From contig JBOEFW010000043.1 of assembly GCA_050633105.1 (NCBI GenBank), forward strand, positions 1 to 64,000: a stretch of DNA of 64,000 bases. Reading direction: 5' to 3'. Positions 43,724 through 52,253 of the stretch are shown here, piece after piece. Numbering within the stretch: position 1 is the stretch's first letter; each line of letters starts with the position of its first letter. This DNA comes from Aureispira sp050633105 (GTDB lineage: Bacteria > Bacteroidota > Bacteroidia > Chitinophagales > Saprospiraceae). A program made the translations under genes and the position numbers. The notes beneath the pieces were generated by a model. That model was not told the origin of the DNA and searched no databases. It saw only the letters and a program-made list of their open reading frames with translations.

Positions 43724-45433
43724 TTAGTACAGGAGTATACGCTGTGTAAATTGGTACTCTGTATTATTGACATAGAGTATATATGCCCCTTTGTCAAGAT
43801 GGCTAAGATCTTTCGCTTGATGACCATGTTTGATAGGGAAATCTAGTATAAAGGCTCCTGTGGCACTGTATAAGCTTCCTACAGCGTCTTTTCTATTTTT
43901 ATAATCAATGTACAGGATATCAGTAGTAGGAGTTGGATAGACCAGAATATCTTTCTGAAAAGAATAAGGATCTTTGGGGTCAAAATTAATAACAGGGATA
44001 CATTCTTCTTCAAAGAGGAGATCTAATTGTATCAGTCGATTGTTTAGCCAATGCTTTAGATTGGAGAGATGGGTTGGATTTTTACTATAAGCTGGCCACG
44101 CTAACTGCTCTCGTTGATAAACACCATTTCTCTCCAAGTATTGGTAATTTAGTTCGATCGTACGGAGTAAGTAAGCAGGTGAAAAAATGGTTTGGCGTAG
44201 TTCCTGCCACCGTTTTTTAAGCAGTTCCTTGAATCCATTTGGTTGACAGTCTTGTAAAAGCCGATCATACATGCCATTGCTTAAGAGTCCATAGTACCAA
44301 CCATGCCAGGAACCATCCCAATCATTACCTAAGGAACCATCTAGATCCCATGCAACATAATAAAAAGGTTCTTTTTGATCGTACTGGGCAATGTAAATGT
44401 TTTTACCAGTGTTGTCACTTGCTCTAACAACATTTAGGAAAATGAAGTAATCTACAGCATTGTCCAAGTCAAAGTATTTAGTAAAGTCGGTATAAAAAAG
44501 ACTATCAGAACTATTGACTACAAAATCACAAAATTGATGCAATCCCTTCCAATTGTAGGTCGCATCAGGGTAAATATGCTTAAAGCCTCGCCAAAGGAGG
44601 TTATTATTATTATAATCATTATAAACTTGGTAAAATGTAGGAACATCAGTCCAAGAAAAACCTTTGTACAACTGTCCACGATTTTGGTGACTAGAGGGCG
44701 CTTTAAGTTGTAATTGTTTACGATCAATGCGTTCAGAAAGGCCAAAAACACCTTGGTAATGGCCTTCTACAAAAACTTCCACATACCGTATTTCAATACC
44801 ATTGATTGCTGTTGGTTCTTGGTCTTGGTAATGCAAGCGACTCATGTTTTTCCAGAGCTGGTGACAAGATTTGTTTCTTAAGCGCAAGGGTTCATTATAT
44901 AGGGCTTGTAAGTTCCAATCATCATCTGTACGCATATCTAAAAACTGTACATTTTTGGTCTTACTGGCTGTATGATCCTTCCAGAATGTTAAGCGAAAAG
45001 ACTTTTTGGGAAGGCCTTGGGAGCTGCCCCCTCGATACTCAATGCCTATCCAAGAATTGATGATGTCTCCTTTGGAAGGGGTGAATGTAAATTGAGCGGG
45101 AATAGAAGGTTCATCAACAATGGTGGTTGTGGGAGTAATTTCAATGATGGGCAACTCTGTAAAGAACAGTTGATAGGATTGTGTAGTGCCTTGCCGAGTA
45201 ACCAAATAAGCTTGCCCTACTGTAATATTGGTGATTGGTGTTTGGAAATCGTAGTAACGGTCTACTAATAAATTATTTTTAGGTAGTCCTCTGTTGGAGA
45301 GTGTTTCTAAAGGTTGATTGACTAGGATTAAATGGAGGTCATGATCAATGTGGTAATATTTTGGCGTTACCACTAAGGTTCCTGTGGATTGAGCATAGAT
45401 AGATTGGCAACCCAATAAAAGGATAATAAGCAT
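43724..45433 (-). CDS. CotH-kinase family surface protein with T9SS sorting domain
   Basis: 569 residues from the ATG at 45433, which opens a signal peptide (MLIILLLGCQSIYAQ); an in-frame ATG at 45526 would add 31 unlikely residues. The beta N-terminus (~20-120) is followed by a CotH domain (~125-470): WIGIEYRGGSSQGLPKKSF, EIRYVEVFVEGHYQGVFGLSERID, DNTGKNIYIAQYDQKEP and the ATP/metal motif AWDLDGSLGNDW. A T9SS type A domain (VYPTPTTDILYIDYKN) ends ...FTQRILLY. CotH of Bacillus is an atypical protein kinase; extracellular CotH domains in other bacteria are often assumed to be adhesins or kinases without proof. Surface exposure is well supported, activity is not. Confidence 0.88.
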   Translation of the reverse strand: MLIILLLGCQSIYAQSTGTLVVTPKYYHIDHDLHLILVNQPLETLSNRGLPKNNLLVDRYYDFQTPITNITVGQAYLVTRQGTTQSYQLFFTELPIIEITPTTTIVDEPSIPAQFTFTPSKGDIINSWIGIEYRGGSSQGLPKKSFRLTFWKDHTASKTKNVQFLDMRTDDDWNLQALYNEPLRLRNKSCHQLWKNMSRLHYQDQEPTAINGIEIRYVEVFVEGHYQGVFGLSERIDRKQLQLKAPSSHQNRGQLYKGFSWTDVPTFYQVYNDYNNNNLLWRGFKHIYPDATYNWKGLHQFCDFVVNSSDSLFYTDFTKYFDLDNAVDYFIFLNVVRASDNTGKNIYIAQYDQKEPFYYVAWDLDGSLGNDWDGSWHGWYYGLLSNGMYDRLLQDCQPNGFKELLKKRWQELRQTIFSPAYLLRTIELNYQYLERNGVYQREQLAWPAYSKNPTHLSNLKHWLNNRLIQLDLLFEEECIPVINFDPKDPYSFQKDILVYPTPTTDILYIDYKNRKDAVGSLYSATGAFILDFPIKHGHQAKDLSHLDKGAYILYVNNTEYQFTQRILLY

Positions 45434-45708
45434 TCTTTTGAAAGGCAGTGTATAATTTACTGGGTTTGGAAAAGGAGCAGCAATTATACCCTCTAAAGTA
45501 TCTCTAAAGATGTTATAAGCGTTCATGTATTTTTTAAATTATGGTTTTAGGAAAGGAGTTCAGAAGCGTTATTCTAGTTTTAAAGTTGATAAGTTGTATG
45601 AACAGAAAAAGCTCACAAGAGCTTTTGATAAAGATTTGTGTAACATAAATTAGCTATGCTTGAACACTTAGCCTTACGCTTATGAACAGTTCATGGATAA
45701 TTTTGGAA
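45434..45708. other. Intergenic region with small hairpins and a promoter box
   Basis: Contains a perfect 8-bp hairpin (AAAAGCTC/GAGCTTTT, 45607-45626), a short inverted repeat (ATGAAC/GTTCAT, 45682-45694 approx.) and a TAnnTTTG box (TAATTTTG, 45698-45705) at the 5' edge of the candidate sRNA. No credible ORF. Confidence 0.5.
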
Positions 45709-45835
45709 TATTTCCTTCTTGATTTTTTTGGGAAAAAGTATACCGAATAATCGCTAAAATTGATATTTGAGTGGCATAGAAAAGGAAATAACTCTTTACA
45801 CAAGTTGGCCGCTTTCTTTATAAGAAAGCGGTTTT
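45709..45835 (+). ncRNA. Candidate small RNA (~127 nt)
   Basis: A -7 promoter box (TAATTTTG, 45698-45705) predicts a start near 45710. There TATTTCCTT (45709-45717) can pair with AAGGAAATA (45782-45790) to close a ~64-nt domain. An intrinsic terminator follows: CCGCTTTCTT (45809-45818) pairs with AAGAAAGCGG (45822-45831) around a 3-nt loop, then four T. No gene accounts for this plus-strand terminator: the nearest plus-strand gene ends 2.1 kb upstream. No known RNA family recognised. Confidence 0.45.
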
Positions 45836-46110
45836 AAATTGCTTTGTGTCGTAGAATAAATTAAGTAGTTCCTTTCTAGAAGGGCAGAATGTTGTCGAAA
45901 CTTATGGGGAAATGTTCTTCAACAAAGACTACAATTTATGGTAGGTGTTGGGTTTTTATGAAAATGCTGTAGCAAACAATTTGCTGCTGAAAAATAGCAT
46001 AAATACTTGTTGAATGCATATTGGGGAACGAACATTACATGTTCTTAAACGTTATAAAGTTAGCGTTTTTTCTTGTTTTTAATAGACTATCTCCTGAATG
46101 TTTTAGGTTA
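45836..46110. other. Intergenic region upstream of the convergent ComF stop
   Basis: AT-rich, with several short hairpins (for example GTAGCAAA/TTTGCTGC near 45970 and GAACAT/ATGTTC near 46029). They could be 3' UTR structure for comF on the minus strand. No ORF is supported. Confidence 0.35.
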
Positions 46111-46818
46111 TTAGTTGGCTAGTGCTATGGCTGCAATACTTACGCGGACACCTTCAATAGCTAATAATTTATGGGCACAAGCTTCCAATGTTGCTCCTGT
46201 GGTGATCACATCATCTACTAATAAGATGTGTTGGTGTTGTAAGGCTTCTTGTTGTTCTACGGCAAAAGCCTCTTCTACATTGGCTAAGCGTTCTAGGCGT
46301 GATTTTTTAGTTTGGGTAGTTGTATATTTGGAACGGATTAAGTGCTGTTCTAAACAAGGTTTTTGAAGAACCGTCGAGATCCCTTGAGCAAAAAGTGTGG
46401 CTTGATTGTAACCTCTTTGGCGTAATTTTTTTGGATGTAAGGGGACAGGAATAATACAATCAACCGAAGTATAAGGAGCGGTATCTTGTAATAGTTCTCC
46501 ACACTGTTGCCCCAATTCGATTCCTACTTGCTGTTGGTTGTTGTATTTTAATTCGTGCACTAACTGTTGCAAGGCACTTCCTTTGTTAAAAATAAACCCT
46601 GTGCACGCATGTTCTACTTCTATTCTCCCCCAAAAGCGATCTAAAACAGGATTTGGTGTTTGTAAATGATAATTAGTGGGAGCGATATGATATTGACAAC
46701 GTAAGCAAAGTACACTGTCGGAAGGAGCAAGGGATTGATGACAAGCTAGGCATAGTTCTGGGTAGAGGAGGGCTAGTAAACTATCCAAAGGCGCACGTAA
46801 AGCTTGATAAACAGTCAT
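46111..46818 (-). CDS. comF: ComF family phosphoribosyltransferase-like protein
   Basis: 235 residues. A zinc-ribbon-like N-terminus (Cys 23, 26, 38, 41 in ELCLACHQ...LCLRCQ) leads into the double-wing ComF motif LVHELKYNNQQQVGIELG, DCIIPVPLHPKKLRQRGYNQA, and the PRPP-binding loop HILLVDDVITTGATLEAC. In naturally competent bacteria ComF helps single-stranded DNA enter the cytoplasm; many Bacteroidota carry it without proven competence. It is monocistronic here, and the gap upstream to the fibre-like gene is 298 bases. The assignment rests on the complete set of motifs. Confidence 0.92.
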   Translation of the reverse strand: MTVYQALRAPLDSLLALLYPELCLACHQSLAPSDSVLCLRCQYHIAPTNYHLQTPNPVLDRFWGRIEVEHACTGFIFNKGSALQQLVHELKYNNQQQVGIELGQQCGELLQDTAPYTSVDCIIPVPLHPKKLRQRGYNQATLFAQGISTVLQKPCLEQHLIRSKYTTTQTKKSRLERLANVEEAFAVEQQEALQHQHILLVDDVITTGATLEACAHKLLAIEGVRVSIAAIALAN

Positions 46819-47116
46819 TAGTAAAGGAATAAATTAGTAAAGGAATACAAAAAAAGGAAAAAAAACATTCTATTAAATAATAGAAAGAATATTTCTAACA
46901 AAATAAGATAACTACTAGGAAATTACTAGAAAATACTTGTAAATATTGCAATTTTGACATTTTACCCTTATTTTAATAGGCTTGTTAAGGCAGTTGATAA
47001 TGTATTAGGTGAGGAATAAAAAAAAGTGCCTATTGACTGATGTGGCACTAATTTTTATAGTAAAGAGTCATCACCTTATTCTTTGACCAATCCACATTGT
47101 GGACAATTGAAAACTT

Positions 47117-48949
47117 ATGAATAGAAATAAAATACTATATGCTACGCTACTTACACTAGGCTCTATAGGGCTTCAGGCACAAAACGTAGGGATTGGAGAG
47201 CCTACACCTACGGCTAAATTACACGTTAATCAAACTGATAATGTTGATGCTGTATTTGTTGTTCAAGCAGGAACAGGGAATGCCATAGAAGCAGTTTCTA
47301 CTGATCCAGCGAATGGAGGGTCTATGCTGTGGATGCGAAATGGAACGAATGGTGTTACTATTGATGCATTTATGACAAATGCTGCCGCAACGGCTTCAAA
47401 TATTGTATCTTTTAATGATGGATTGGGAGCAGGTCTCAACATCCAACAGCGCAATGCTGGGGCTAGTGGTACAGGGATTTTTGTCAATCAGAATGGAAAT
47501 GATCCCTTCTCTAGAGGAATTGATATATTTATGCAACCGACCACTGTTGCTTATGGCCAAACCATTTTTCACGATGGCCTTGGTGGTGGTACTTATTTAG
47601 ACCTAAGAAATACAGTTAACAACATTATAGGATCTTATGTGATTCATAGAGGCCTTGGTGTTGGAACGCAAATCGATCTAACCAATGCTGCTAATACCTC
47701 TACTGTTAGTTTTTTGAGAACAGCAGGTATTGGACGCGGTTTAGAGGTCGATCTAACCAATGCGAATAACTTAGAAAATGCCTCTAGTATTTTCCATGCT
47801 GGAGATGGTATAGGGGAATTTATCTCGATGACAAATGCTACCGCTACTAATAATAGTGTAGGGCTATTTGTTCAGTATAATGGAAGTGGCGCGGGTGCCG
47901 GTGGTGGCGGTAATGCAGCTGAATTCCAAAATTATGGAACGAATGGCAATGCCATCGATGTATTTAATGGAAACCCTGGCCTTGCTCCTGGACCAGCTAA
48001 TACCACCAATGAATTTGCAGTGCTATCTTTGAGTCATATGGCTACAGGAGCTTCTCCAACGGCTAATGCTGTAAAAGCGGCTATTAATGCTCTCAACTAC
48101 AGTGAAGACCCTACTATTGTTGCTCAAAACTCATCCACCACAATAGGGGCTGTTATTGAAGCTTATTTAGAACCCAATATAGCAGCAGCAGCTCTATCAA
48201 CGAGTATCTATGGGCGTGCTGATAGAAACCCTACTACTGGTTATGGTGTTGCAATGTGGGGCGATGGAGGTAATTATGGTGTTGTTGGTGGAACTAGTAC
48301 CAATGCTAACAGTAGCAATTTTGGCTTGTTATCCTTGACGAATTCTGGTGCTTTTGGTGTTAAGTCTTTTGTGATTGATCACCCTGCTGCTCCTACAGAG
48401 AAAACGCTTCGTCATTTTTCTGTGGAGTCTAATGAGGTTTTGAACCTTTATCGTGGCATTGTTGAGCTGGATGCAAATGGGCAAGGCATTGTTGCTCTGC
48501 CTGATTATTTTGATGCGATTAATACCAATGTTACTTATCAATTGACTCCTATTGGAACGGGAGTACAGCCTTATGTAGCAGTAGAAGAAGCTAACAATCA
48601 GTTTACGGTCGCTGGGGCTCCTAATACAAAAGTATCTTGGACGATTCATGCTCAGCGAAATGATCCAACTTTGCGTTATTTTGAACAGGTTAAAGGAGCA
48701 GGATATAAATCACCTGTTACCGCTAAAAAGCCACATGAACAGGGGAAATACTTAGTGCCAGAAGCTTATGGTCAACCTAAGGAGGCGGGTGTCTTCTATA
48801 ATGCTGCTCGCGAACAACGGGCACAAGAAGCACACAGAGAAGGTCCTCGTCAACAAGCGTTGGAAGCGCCAAAACGGACGACCACTCCTGTTGAAACATT
48901 ACAACCTTCTAAAATCCGTAAGGAAGGAGGGGAGTTGAGCAATAAATAA
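47117..48949 (+). CDS. Secreted fibre-like beta-solenoid protein
   Basis: 610 residues. A signal peptide (MNRNKILYATLLTLGSIGLQAQ) is followed at once by NVGIGEPTPTAKLHV, the start typical of phage-tail-fibre-like and Bacteroidota surface proteins. Repeats of ~30 residues (~95-270) on the pattern GLG.G..IDLTNA.N suggest a beta-solenoid stalk. A conserved globular domain (~415-525: KSFVIDHPAAPTEKTLRHFSVES, YQLTPIGTGVQPYVAVEEANN, VSWTIHAQRNDPTLRYF) is followed by a charged, Gln/Glu/Arg-rich disordered tail (~530-610) lacking any T9SS sorting domain. Probably a trimeric or monomeric surface fibre; how it leaves the periplasm is unclear. Confidence 0.8.
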   Translation: MNRNKILYATLLTLGSIGLQAQNVGIGEPTPTAKLHVNQTDNVDAVFVVQAGTGNAIEAVSTDPANGGSMLWMRNGTNGVTIDAFMTNAAATASNIVSFNDGLGAGLNIQQRNAGASGTGIFVNQNGNDPFSRGIDIFMQPTTVAYGQTIFHDGLGGGTYLDLRNTVNNIIGSYVIHRGLGVGTQIDLTNAANTSTVSFLRTAGIGRGLEVDLTNANNLENASSIFHAGDGIGEFISMTNATATNNSVGLFVQYNGSGAGAGGGGNAAEFQNYGTNGNAIDVFNGNPGLAPGPANTTNEFAVLSLSHMATGASPTANAVKAAINALNYSEDPTIVAQNSSTTIGAVIEAYLEPNIAAAALSTSIYGRADRNPTTGYGVAMWGDGGNYGVVGGTSTNANSSNFGLLSLTNSGAFGVKSFVIDHPAAPTEKTLRHFSVESNEVLNLYRGIVELDANGQGIVALPDYFDAINTNVTYQLTPIGTGVQPYVAVEEANNQFTVAGAPNTKVSWTIHAQRNDPTLRYFEQVKGAGYKSPVTAKKPHEQGKYLVPEAYGQPKEAGVFYNAAREQRAQEAHREGPRQQALEAPKRTTTPVETLQPSKIRKEGGELSNK

Positions 48950-48963
48950 AATTGCTTGCTGTT

Positions 48964-49007
48964 AAAAGTCCTTAAAGGCGTTGCATGCAACGCCTTTAAG
49001 GACTTTT
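48964..49007. terminator. 44-bp perfect palindrome, bidirectional terminator
   Basis: AAAAGTCCTTAAAGGCGTTG... is a gap-free inverted repeat of 22 + 22 bases centred on TTGCATGCAA. As RNA it forms a very stable hairpin with A-rich and T-rich flanks, between the fibre-like gene and the convergent small envelope protein. Confidence 0.85.
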
Positions 49008-49016
49008 TTATAAAAC

Positions 49017-49397
49017 TTACTCTGCCATATAAAGAGTGACCGTTTTACCCGCAGTATCTTTCAAACGCAGTCGATCAAAAGAGACCTCAACAATAGTATA
49101 TTGCTGTTGAAACTCCTCCTCATCCAGCGGGTCATTTTGTAAAAGCAATGTTTTACGATTGCTATGAACCTCCCAGAGTCCATACAGTTCTTCTCCAGAG
49201 CTCAATCGTCCCTCAAAACTGCCATCTACATTTAAATCTAGCATCAATGCTTTAGAAGTCCAATGATGGGCTAATAACAAGACTGTTTTAGAAACAGAGT
49301 GTTCAACAACTGGTGGTAAGAAATCAACTATACTAGTAGTTGTTGGAATAGAAGTAGAAAGCAAGAAATAACTAAAGAGTCGAAGTACAGTAAACAT
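49017..49397 (-). CDS. Small secreted protein, paralogue of the neighbouring lipoprotein
   Basis: 126 residues. An N-terminal hydrophobic segment (FTVLRLFSYFLLSTSIP) is probably a signal sequence or anchor, without a lipobox. The rest is a lipocalin-like beta domain: MLDLNVDGSFEGRLSSG, YGLWEVHSNRKTLLLQND and VSFDRLRLKDTAGKTVTLYM. The same order is found in the lipoprotein encoded just upstream (DFRLDGSFIGEVEG, LDGKWSISEDQKTLQL, VTLMDDSGKEILLV), so the two are diverged tandem duplicates. Function unknown; it ends beside the 44-bp terminator. Confidence 0.72.
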   Translation of the reverse strand: MFTVLRLFSYFLLSTSIPTTTSIVDFLPPVVEHSVSKTVLLLAHHWTSKALMLDLNVDGSFEGRLSSGEELYGLWEVHSNRKTLLLQNDPLDEEEFQQQYTIVEVSFDRLRLKDTAGKTVTLYMAE

Positions 49398-49546
49398 AAA
49401 ACAAAAATTCTATCAAGAAATAACAAGTAAAAAACGCTTTGAATGAGAACAAAGCTTATCAGAAGGGAACAAATAAATCCTTTAGGAACCTTGTAAAAGA
49501 TTCCTAAAGGATAAGTATATTAAAATAAACGAAAGACGGAGGAATT

Positions 49547-49993
49547 TTAGCCATCAATAGAAACTAATAAAATCTCTTTTCCTGAATCATCCATCAGTGT
49601 TACTTTTTCAGCACTACTGCTAATGATACTGTAATCTTTATTAAAGGCATCGCCTTTACCTTCAGTTGTTTCTCCTTTGCGCAATTGCAAAGTTTTTTGA
49701 TCTTCAGAAATACTCCATTTTCCATCTAAAGGTTGACCTTCGACTTCACCAATGAAAGAACCATCTAGACGGAAATCCATCAAAAAAGAATTGTTATCAT
49801 TTTTCCATTTTCTGGCAAAAATCAAATCACTTTCACGACCAATGAGATCATCTTCAGAGCTTCGGTTGTTAGAATTAATAATCGTCTCTTCAGAAGGTTG
49901 TTCTTCAGGAGTTGGGGTAGGAACAGGAGTTGGATTAGAACAAGCTGTCCATAATAAAGAACACACGACTACAAAGAATAAATTTTTCAACAT
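49547..49993 (-). CDS. Lipoprotein with lipocalin-like domain
   Basis: 148 residues. Lipoprotein signal MLKNLFFVVVCSLLWTAC (Cys 18), a Pro/Thr/Glu-rich linker (~20-50), then a beta domain (~60-148): ARKWKNDNNSFLMDFRLDGS, GKWSISEDQKTLQLRKGE and SAEKVTLMDDSGKEILLVSI. The pattern (GSFIGEV, GKW, LxL) is that of lipocalin-like DUF4488/DUF5004 domains in Bacteroidota. It is paired with the paralogue at 49017-49397, 149 bases downstream, same strand. Outer-membrane attachment is likely. Confidence 0.78.
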   Translation of the reverse strand: MLKNLFFVVVCSLLWTACSNPTPVPTPTPEEQPSEETIINSNNRSSEDDLIGRESDLIFARKWKNDNNSFLMDFRLDGSFIGEVEGQPLDGKWSISEDQKTLQLRKGETTEGKGDAFNKDYSIISSSAEKVTLMDDSGKEILLVSIDG

Positions 49994-50182
49994 GTCTGTA
50001 ATAAAGGGTTGGTTATAAAAATAAAAACAATTTAATTAGAACACTTTAAATAAAGCGATTATTCTAATAAGTAGGTAAATTACATTATTCTCTCCAAAAA
50101 AAGGAGCTTTTCTATATAGATATTACGGAGTCAATAGTAAATGGGCTTTTTGAAACGTATTTGGACTTTTGATCCAAAAAAA

Positions 50183-50213
50183 AATTCCCACTCTCTTGTA
50201 GAGAGCGGGAATT
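50183..50213 (-). terminator. Intrinsic terminator for a minus-strand transcript
   Basis: A 13-position stem (AATTCCCACTCTC with GAGAGCGGGAATT, one mismatch), loop TTGTA. Read on the minus strand it is followed by nine T. It lies 435 bases beyond the stop of the minus-strand T9SS gene, so the RNA it ends has a long, structured 3' region or is a separate RNA. Confidence 0.75.
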
Positions 50214-50297
50214 ATAAAACGAACGCTAATTTTTTCTCTAAAGAGAAGAGTACTAGCAAACTAACCATTTCATTGTAAAAGGTAAAAGGCATGAAAA

Positions 50298-50340
50298 ACG
50301 CTGTTGCGCCTTTCTTCTGAGAAAAGGAAATCAACAGCGT
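50298..50340. other. Two-tier hairpin in the intergenic region
   Basis: ACGCTGTTG (50298-50306) pairs with CAACAGCGT (50332-50340); inside it CCTTTCTT (50309-50316) pairs with AGAAAAGG (50320-50327) with one mismatch. No T tract follows on either strand, so it is not a terminator. Confidence 0.55.
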
Positions 50341-50402
50341 ATAGTAAGCAGTTTGTAATATAGCAAGTTTGTACTGTTTTGTATTAGAAGAGAAGCTATA
50401 CG

Positions 50403-50428
50403 AAAGAGCAATGACTAGTTGCTTTTTT
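50403..50428 (+). terminator. Possible plus-strand intrinsic terminator
   Basis: AAAGAGCAAT pairs with GTTGCTTTTT through a GACTA loop (two G-T pairs) and ends in six T. There is no plus-strand gene upstream to account for it within 1.4 kb. Confidence 0.5.
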
Positions 50429-50472
50429 ATACTCGTAATGTCTGCATCAATTTCATCAAAACTACTTTATCA

Positions 50473-50575
50473 AATAACATGTAGAGGGAACCACTATTAG
50501 TGATCGTTGATTGTGAATAATCCCCACAAAAACGCACACTCATCTAACACCAAGTGGCTCCCTCCGTATGTTATT
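50473..50575. ncRNA. Candidate structured RNA with long closing stem
   Basis: Segments 50473-50494 and 50554-50575 pair over 22 positions: AATAACAT with ATGTTATT, two G-T pairs, one mismatch, GAGGGA with TCCCTC, one mismatch, CCAC with GTGG. A ~59-nt interior is left. Both mismatches are symmetric. Strand unknown. No match to RNase P, tmRNA, SRP or 6S signature sequences as far as I can tell. Confidence 0.4.
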
Positions 50576-50595
50576 GTTTCTATACTGTTTTTATT

Positions 50596-50637
50596 AAAAT
50601 GCTCCAGCAGACTAAGCTGGATGAATTTTTTCTTTTT
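50596..50637. terminator. Hairpin with T-rich tail near the 3' end of the T9SS gene
   Basis: TCCAGC pairs with GCTGGA (50603-50608, 50616-50621), flanked by AAAAT/ATTTT and a plus-strand tail TTTTTTCTTTTTT. It lies directly downstream of the minus-strand T9SS gene stop. On the plus strand it looks like an intrinsic terminator. Confidence 0.45.
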
Positions 50638-50648
50638 TAAGAAGTCTA

Positions 50649-51743
50649 TTAATCCACGATAAAACGATCGCTTTTAATGACTTGCCCGTTGGCATATAAG
50701 CGGTAAAAGTAAACACCTCGGTTCCATTGATTGGTCTGAAAGAATAGAACCGTACTATTGCTTTCAAAATACCCAACCTGTTGTCCTGCGATACTAAACA
50801 CTTCTAGTTGCAGTTGAGCTACCTCATAACCTTGGACTTCTAATCTACCTTCCTGCTGTATAGGATTTGGAGATAAGACTATTTTTTGTTTTTCTTCAAT
50901 ACTCAGAGTATTGGTACTCAAATTAGTACCCTTATTACTATTTAGATTAGTAGTTGTTGTGTGCATTCCTGTATGGTGACTTAAGGCGGTACTTGTAGTA
51001 GCTGCTTGTTGTCTACAGTAAGAAGCCAAAGAATGAACAGGTAAATCTTGATCTATAGGAGCAACTATAAGAATAGACGTATCTGCTGTTGTGTCGTTGG
51101 GATTAAACGTATAGCTTTGTAAATTATTGAACATACGTATTAAACTATCCCAGGTAGGTACAAAATCCAAGAAAACATGATCTTCAAAAATGGGATCCGA
51201 ATAAGACCCTACACCTACTCCAGTTGGAGTTAAATCCAGCTCTATTTGTGTGAGCGTAAAACTACCATCATCATGAGTAGTGTTGGTATCATCATCATCC
51301 CCTTCACAGCTTCGCGTTGTTTGCGAGGTCATAGAACTTGCTGAGCAAGGTAAGGCTGTTGCGGCAAAGGCATCTAAACAATGTGCTTTGATTAAGGCTT
51401 GTGGTATTTGAAAATACATAGAACCACATGCTCCTGGATTGATATCACCAATCAAAAAACGATAGGTATTACCTGATTTATATTGCAAAGGATGAGTGGC
51501 TTGTACAATAGATAACTCACTATCCAAATAAATTTCTAAATAACTGTTCTCCGCTATCGCATTTCCTATATTACAGTACGAAATAGCATAAAATGTATTA
51601 TTACCCTTAGGCGATTTCAACTGTATGGCCAAACTTGGACAAGGTTGATTCGCAGATTCTAACACAGGAGTGGAGGTTAACTGGCCGTAGCTAATGGCAG
51701 ACCACAATAAGCAAAGTGTGGTAATGTTAATAATGTGTTTCAT
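50649..51743 (-). CDS. Secreted protein with T9SS sorting domain
   Basis: 364 residues from the ATG at 51743 (MKHIINITTLCLLWSAISYGQ signal peptide). A longer frame to 51794 is unlikely, since a promoter box overlaps its start. The central part has a DUF11/Ig-like segment (AIQLKSPKGNNTFYAISYCN, YLEIYLDSELSIVQATHP, GDINPGACGSMYFQIP), a Thr/Asp-rich acidic stretch (CEGDDDDTNTTHDDGS), a Thr/Ser-rich linker and a type A sorting domain (LSPNPIQQEGRLEVQG... ending VIKSDRFIVD). Exported by T9SS. Ligand or activity unknown. The acidic stretch could bind calcium (inference). Confidence 0.85.
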   Translation of the reverse strand: MKHIINITTLCLLWSAISYGQLTSTPVLESANQPCPSLAIQLKSPKGNNTFYAISYCNIGNAIAENSYLEIYLDSELSIVQATHPLQYKSGNTYRFLIGDINPGACGSMYFQIPQALIKAHCLDAFAATALPCSASSMTSQTTRSCEGDDDDTNTTHDDGSFTLTQIELDLTPTGVGVGSYSDPIFEDHVFLDFVPTWDSLIRMFNNLQSYTFNPNDTTADTSILIVAPIDQDLPVHSLASYCRQQAATTSTALSHHTGMHTTTTNLNSNKGTNLSTNTLSIEEKQKIVLSPNPIQQEGRLEVQGYEVAQLQLEVFSIAGQQVGYFESNSTVLFFQTNQWNRGVYFYRLYANGQVIKSDRFIVD

Positions 51744-51791
51744 AATAGAGTGGTTTTGTACAGCGGCTACGGTGTTACCTGATGACATTAT

Positions 51792-51799
51792 CAAAAGTA
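51792..51799 (-). promoter_or_regulatory. Promoter -7 element (TACTTTTG)
   Basis: Reverse-strand TAnnTTTG, 49 bases upstream of the ATG at 51743. It overlaps the first codons of the longer frame and so supports the shorter start. Confidence 0.5.
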
Positions 51800-52253
51800 G
51801 AACATGTTATTATAACTGACTAATACAAAAAAATCAGTTTATCAGGAAAAAGGCAACCATTTTATAGTACTAAAATATAGCGTTATAACTAGGTGATAAC
51901 AAGAGGATATTTAATTAAAGAATTTTTTTTTGCTCTAAAAAGTTGTTTAATAGTGTTTTGTGATAAAAATGTCTTTGAGATTTATTATAACGAAATAAAA
52001 TTCTAGCAATTACTTTTTAGTTAAAAACTACCAATAATTATCAGAAAAAAATAGAAAAATAGCGTTAAAAAAATTAACTTAAACCTAGAAAAAATTACCA
52101 AAAAATATTATTCAGTTCACTTTTGCTAGCTTTTTTGACATAGAACTGGTAAATAAAAGCTGCTTTTTAAGACAAAAACGGATGATTTAAGTTTCTATCT
52201 TATAGAAGGTTTTAAACCGCTTTAGACTATACAACTACTTATAACCTCCTTTC
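51800..52253. other. Very AT-rich intergenic region
   Basis: About 450 bases, conspicuously A/T-rich, with many A and T runs and no ORF, clear hairpin or repeat. It separates divergent genes and must include the promoter of the gene at 52254. Confidence 0.5.

Noticed and set aside
46021..46070. Third copy of the hairpin element (TTGGGGAAC, hairpin GAACAT/ATGTTC, AAACGTTATAA)
   Set aside because: Only short stretches agree and the spacing and orientation do not; the resemblance is within chance for AT-rich DNA.
50180..50640. tmRNA, RNase P or 6S RNA
   Set aside because: No tRNA-like T-arm, no RNase P core motifs and no 6S consensus seen; left as an unassigned structured region.
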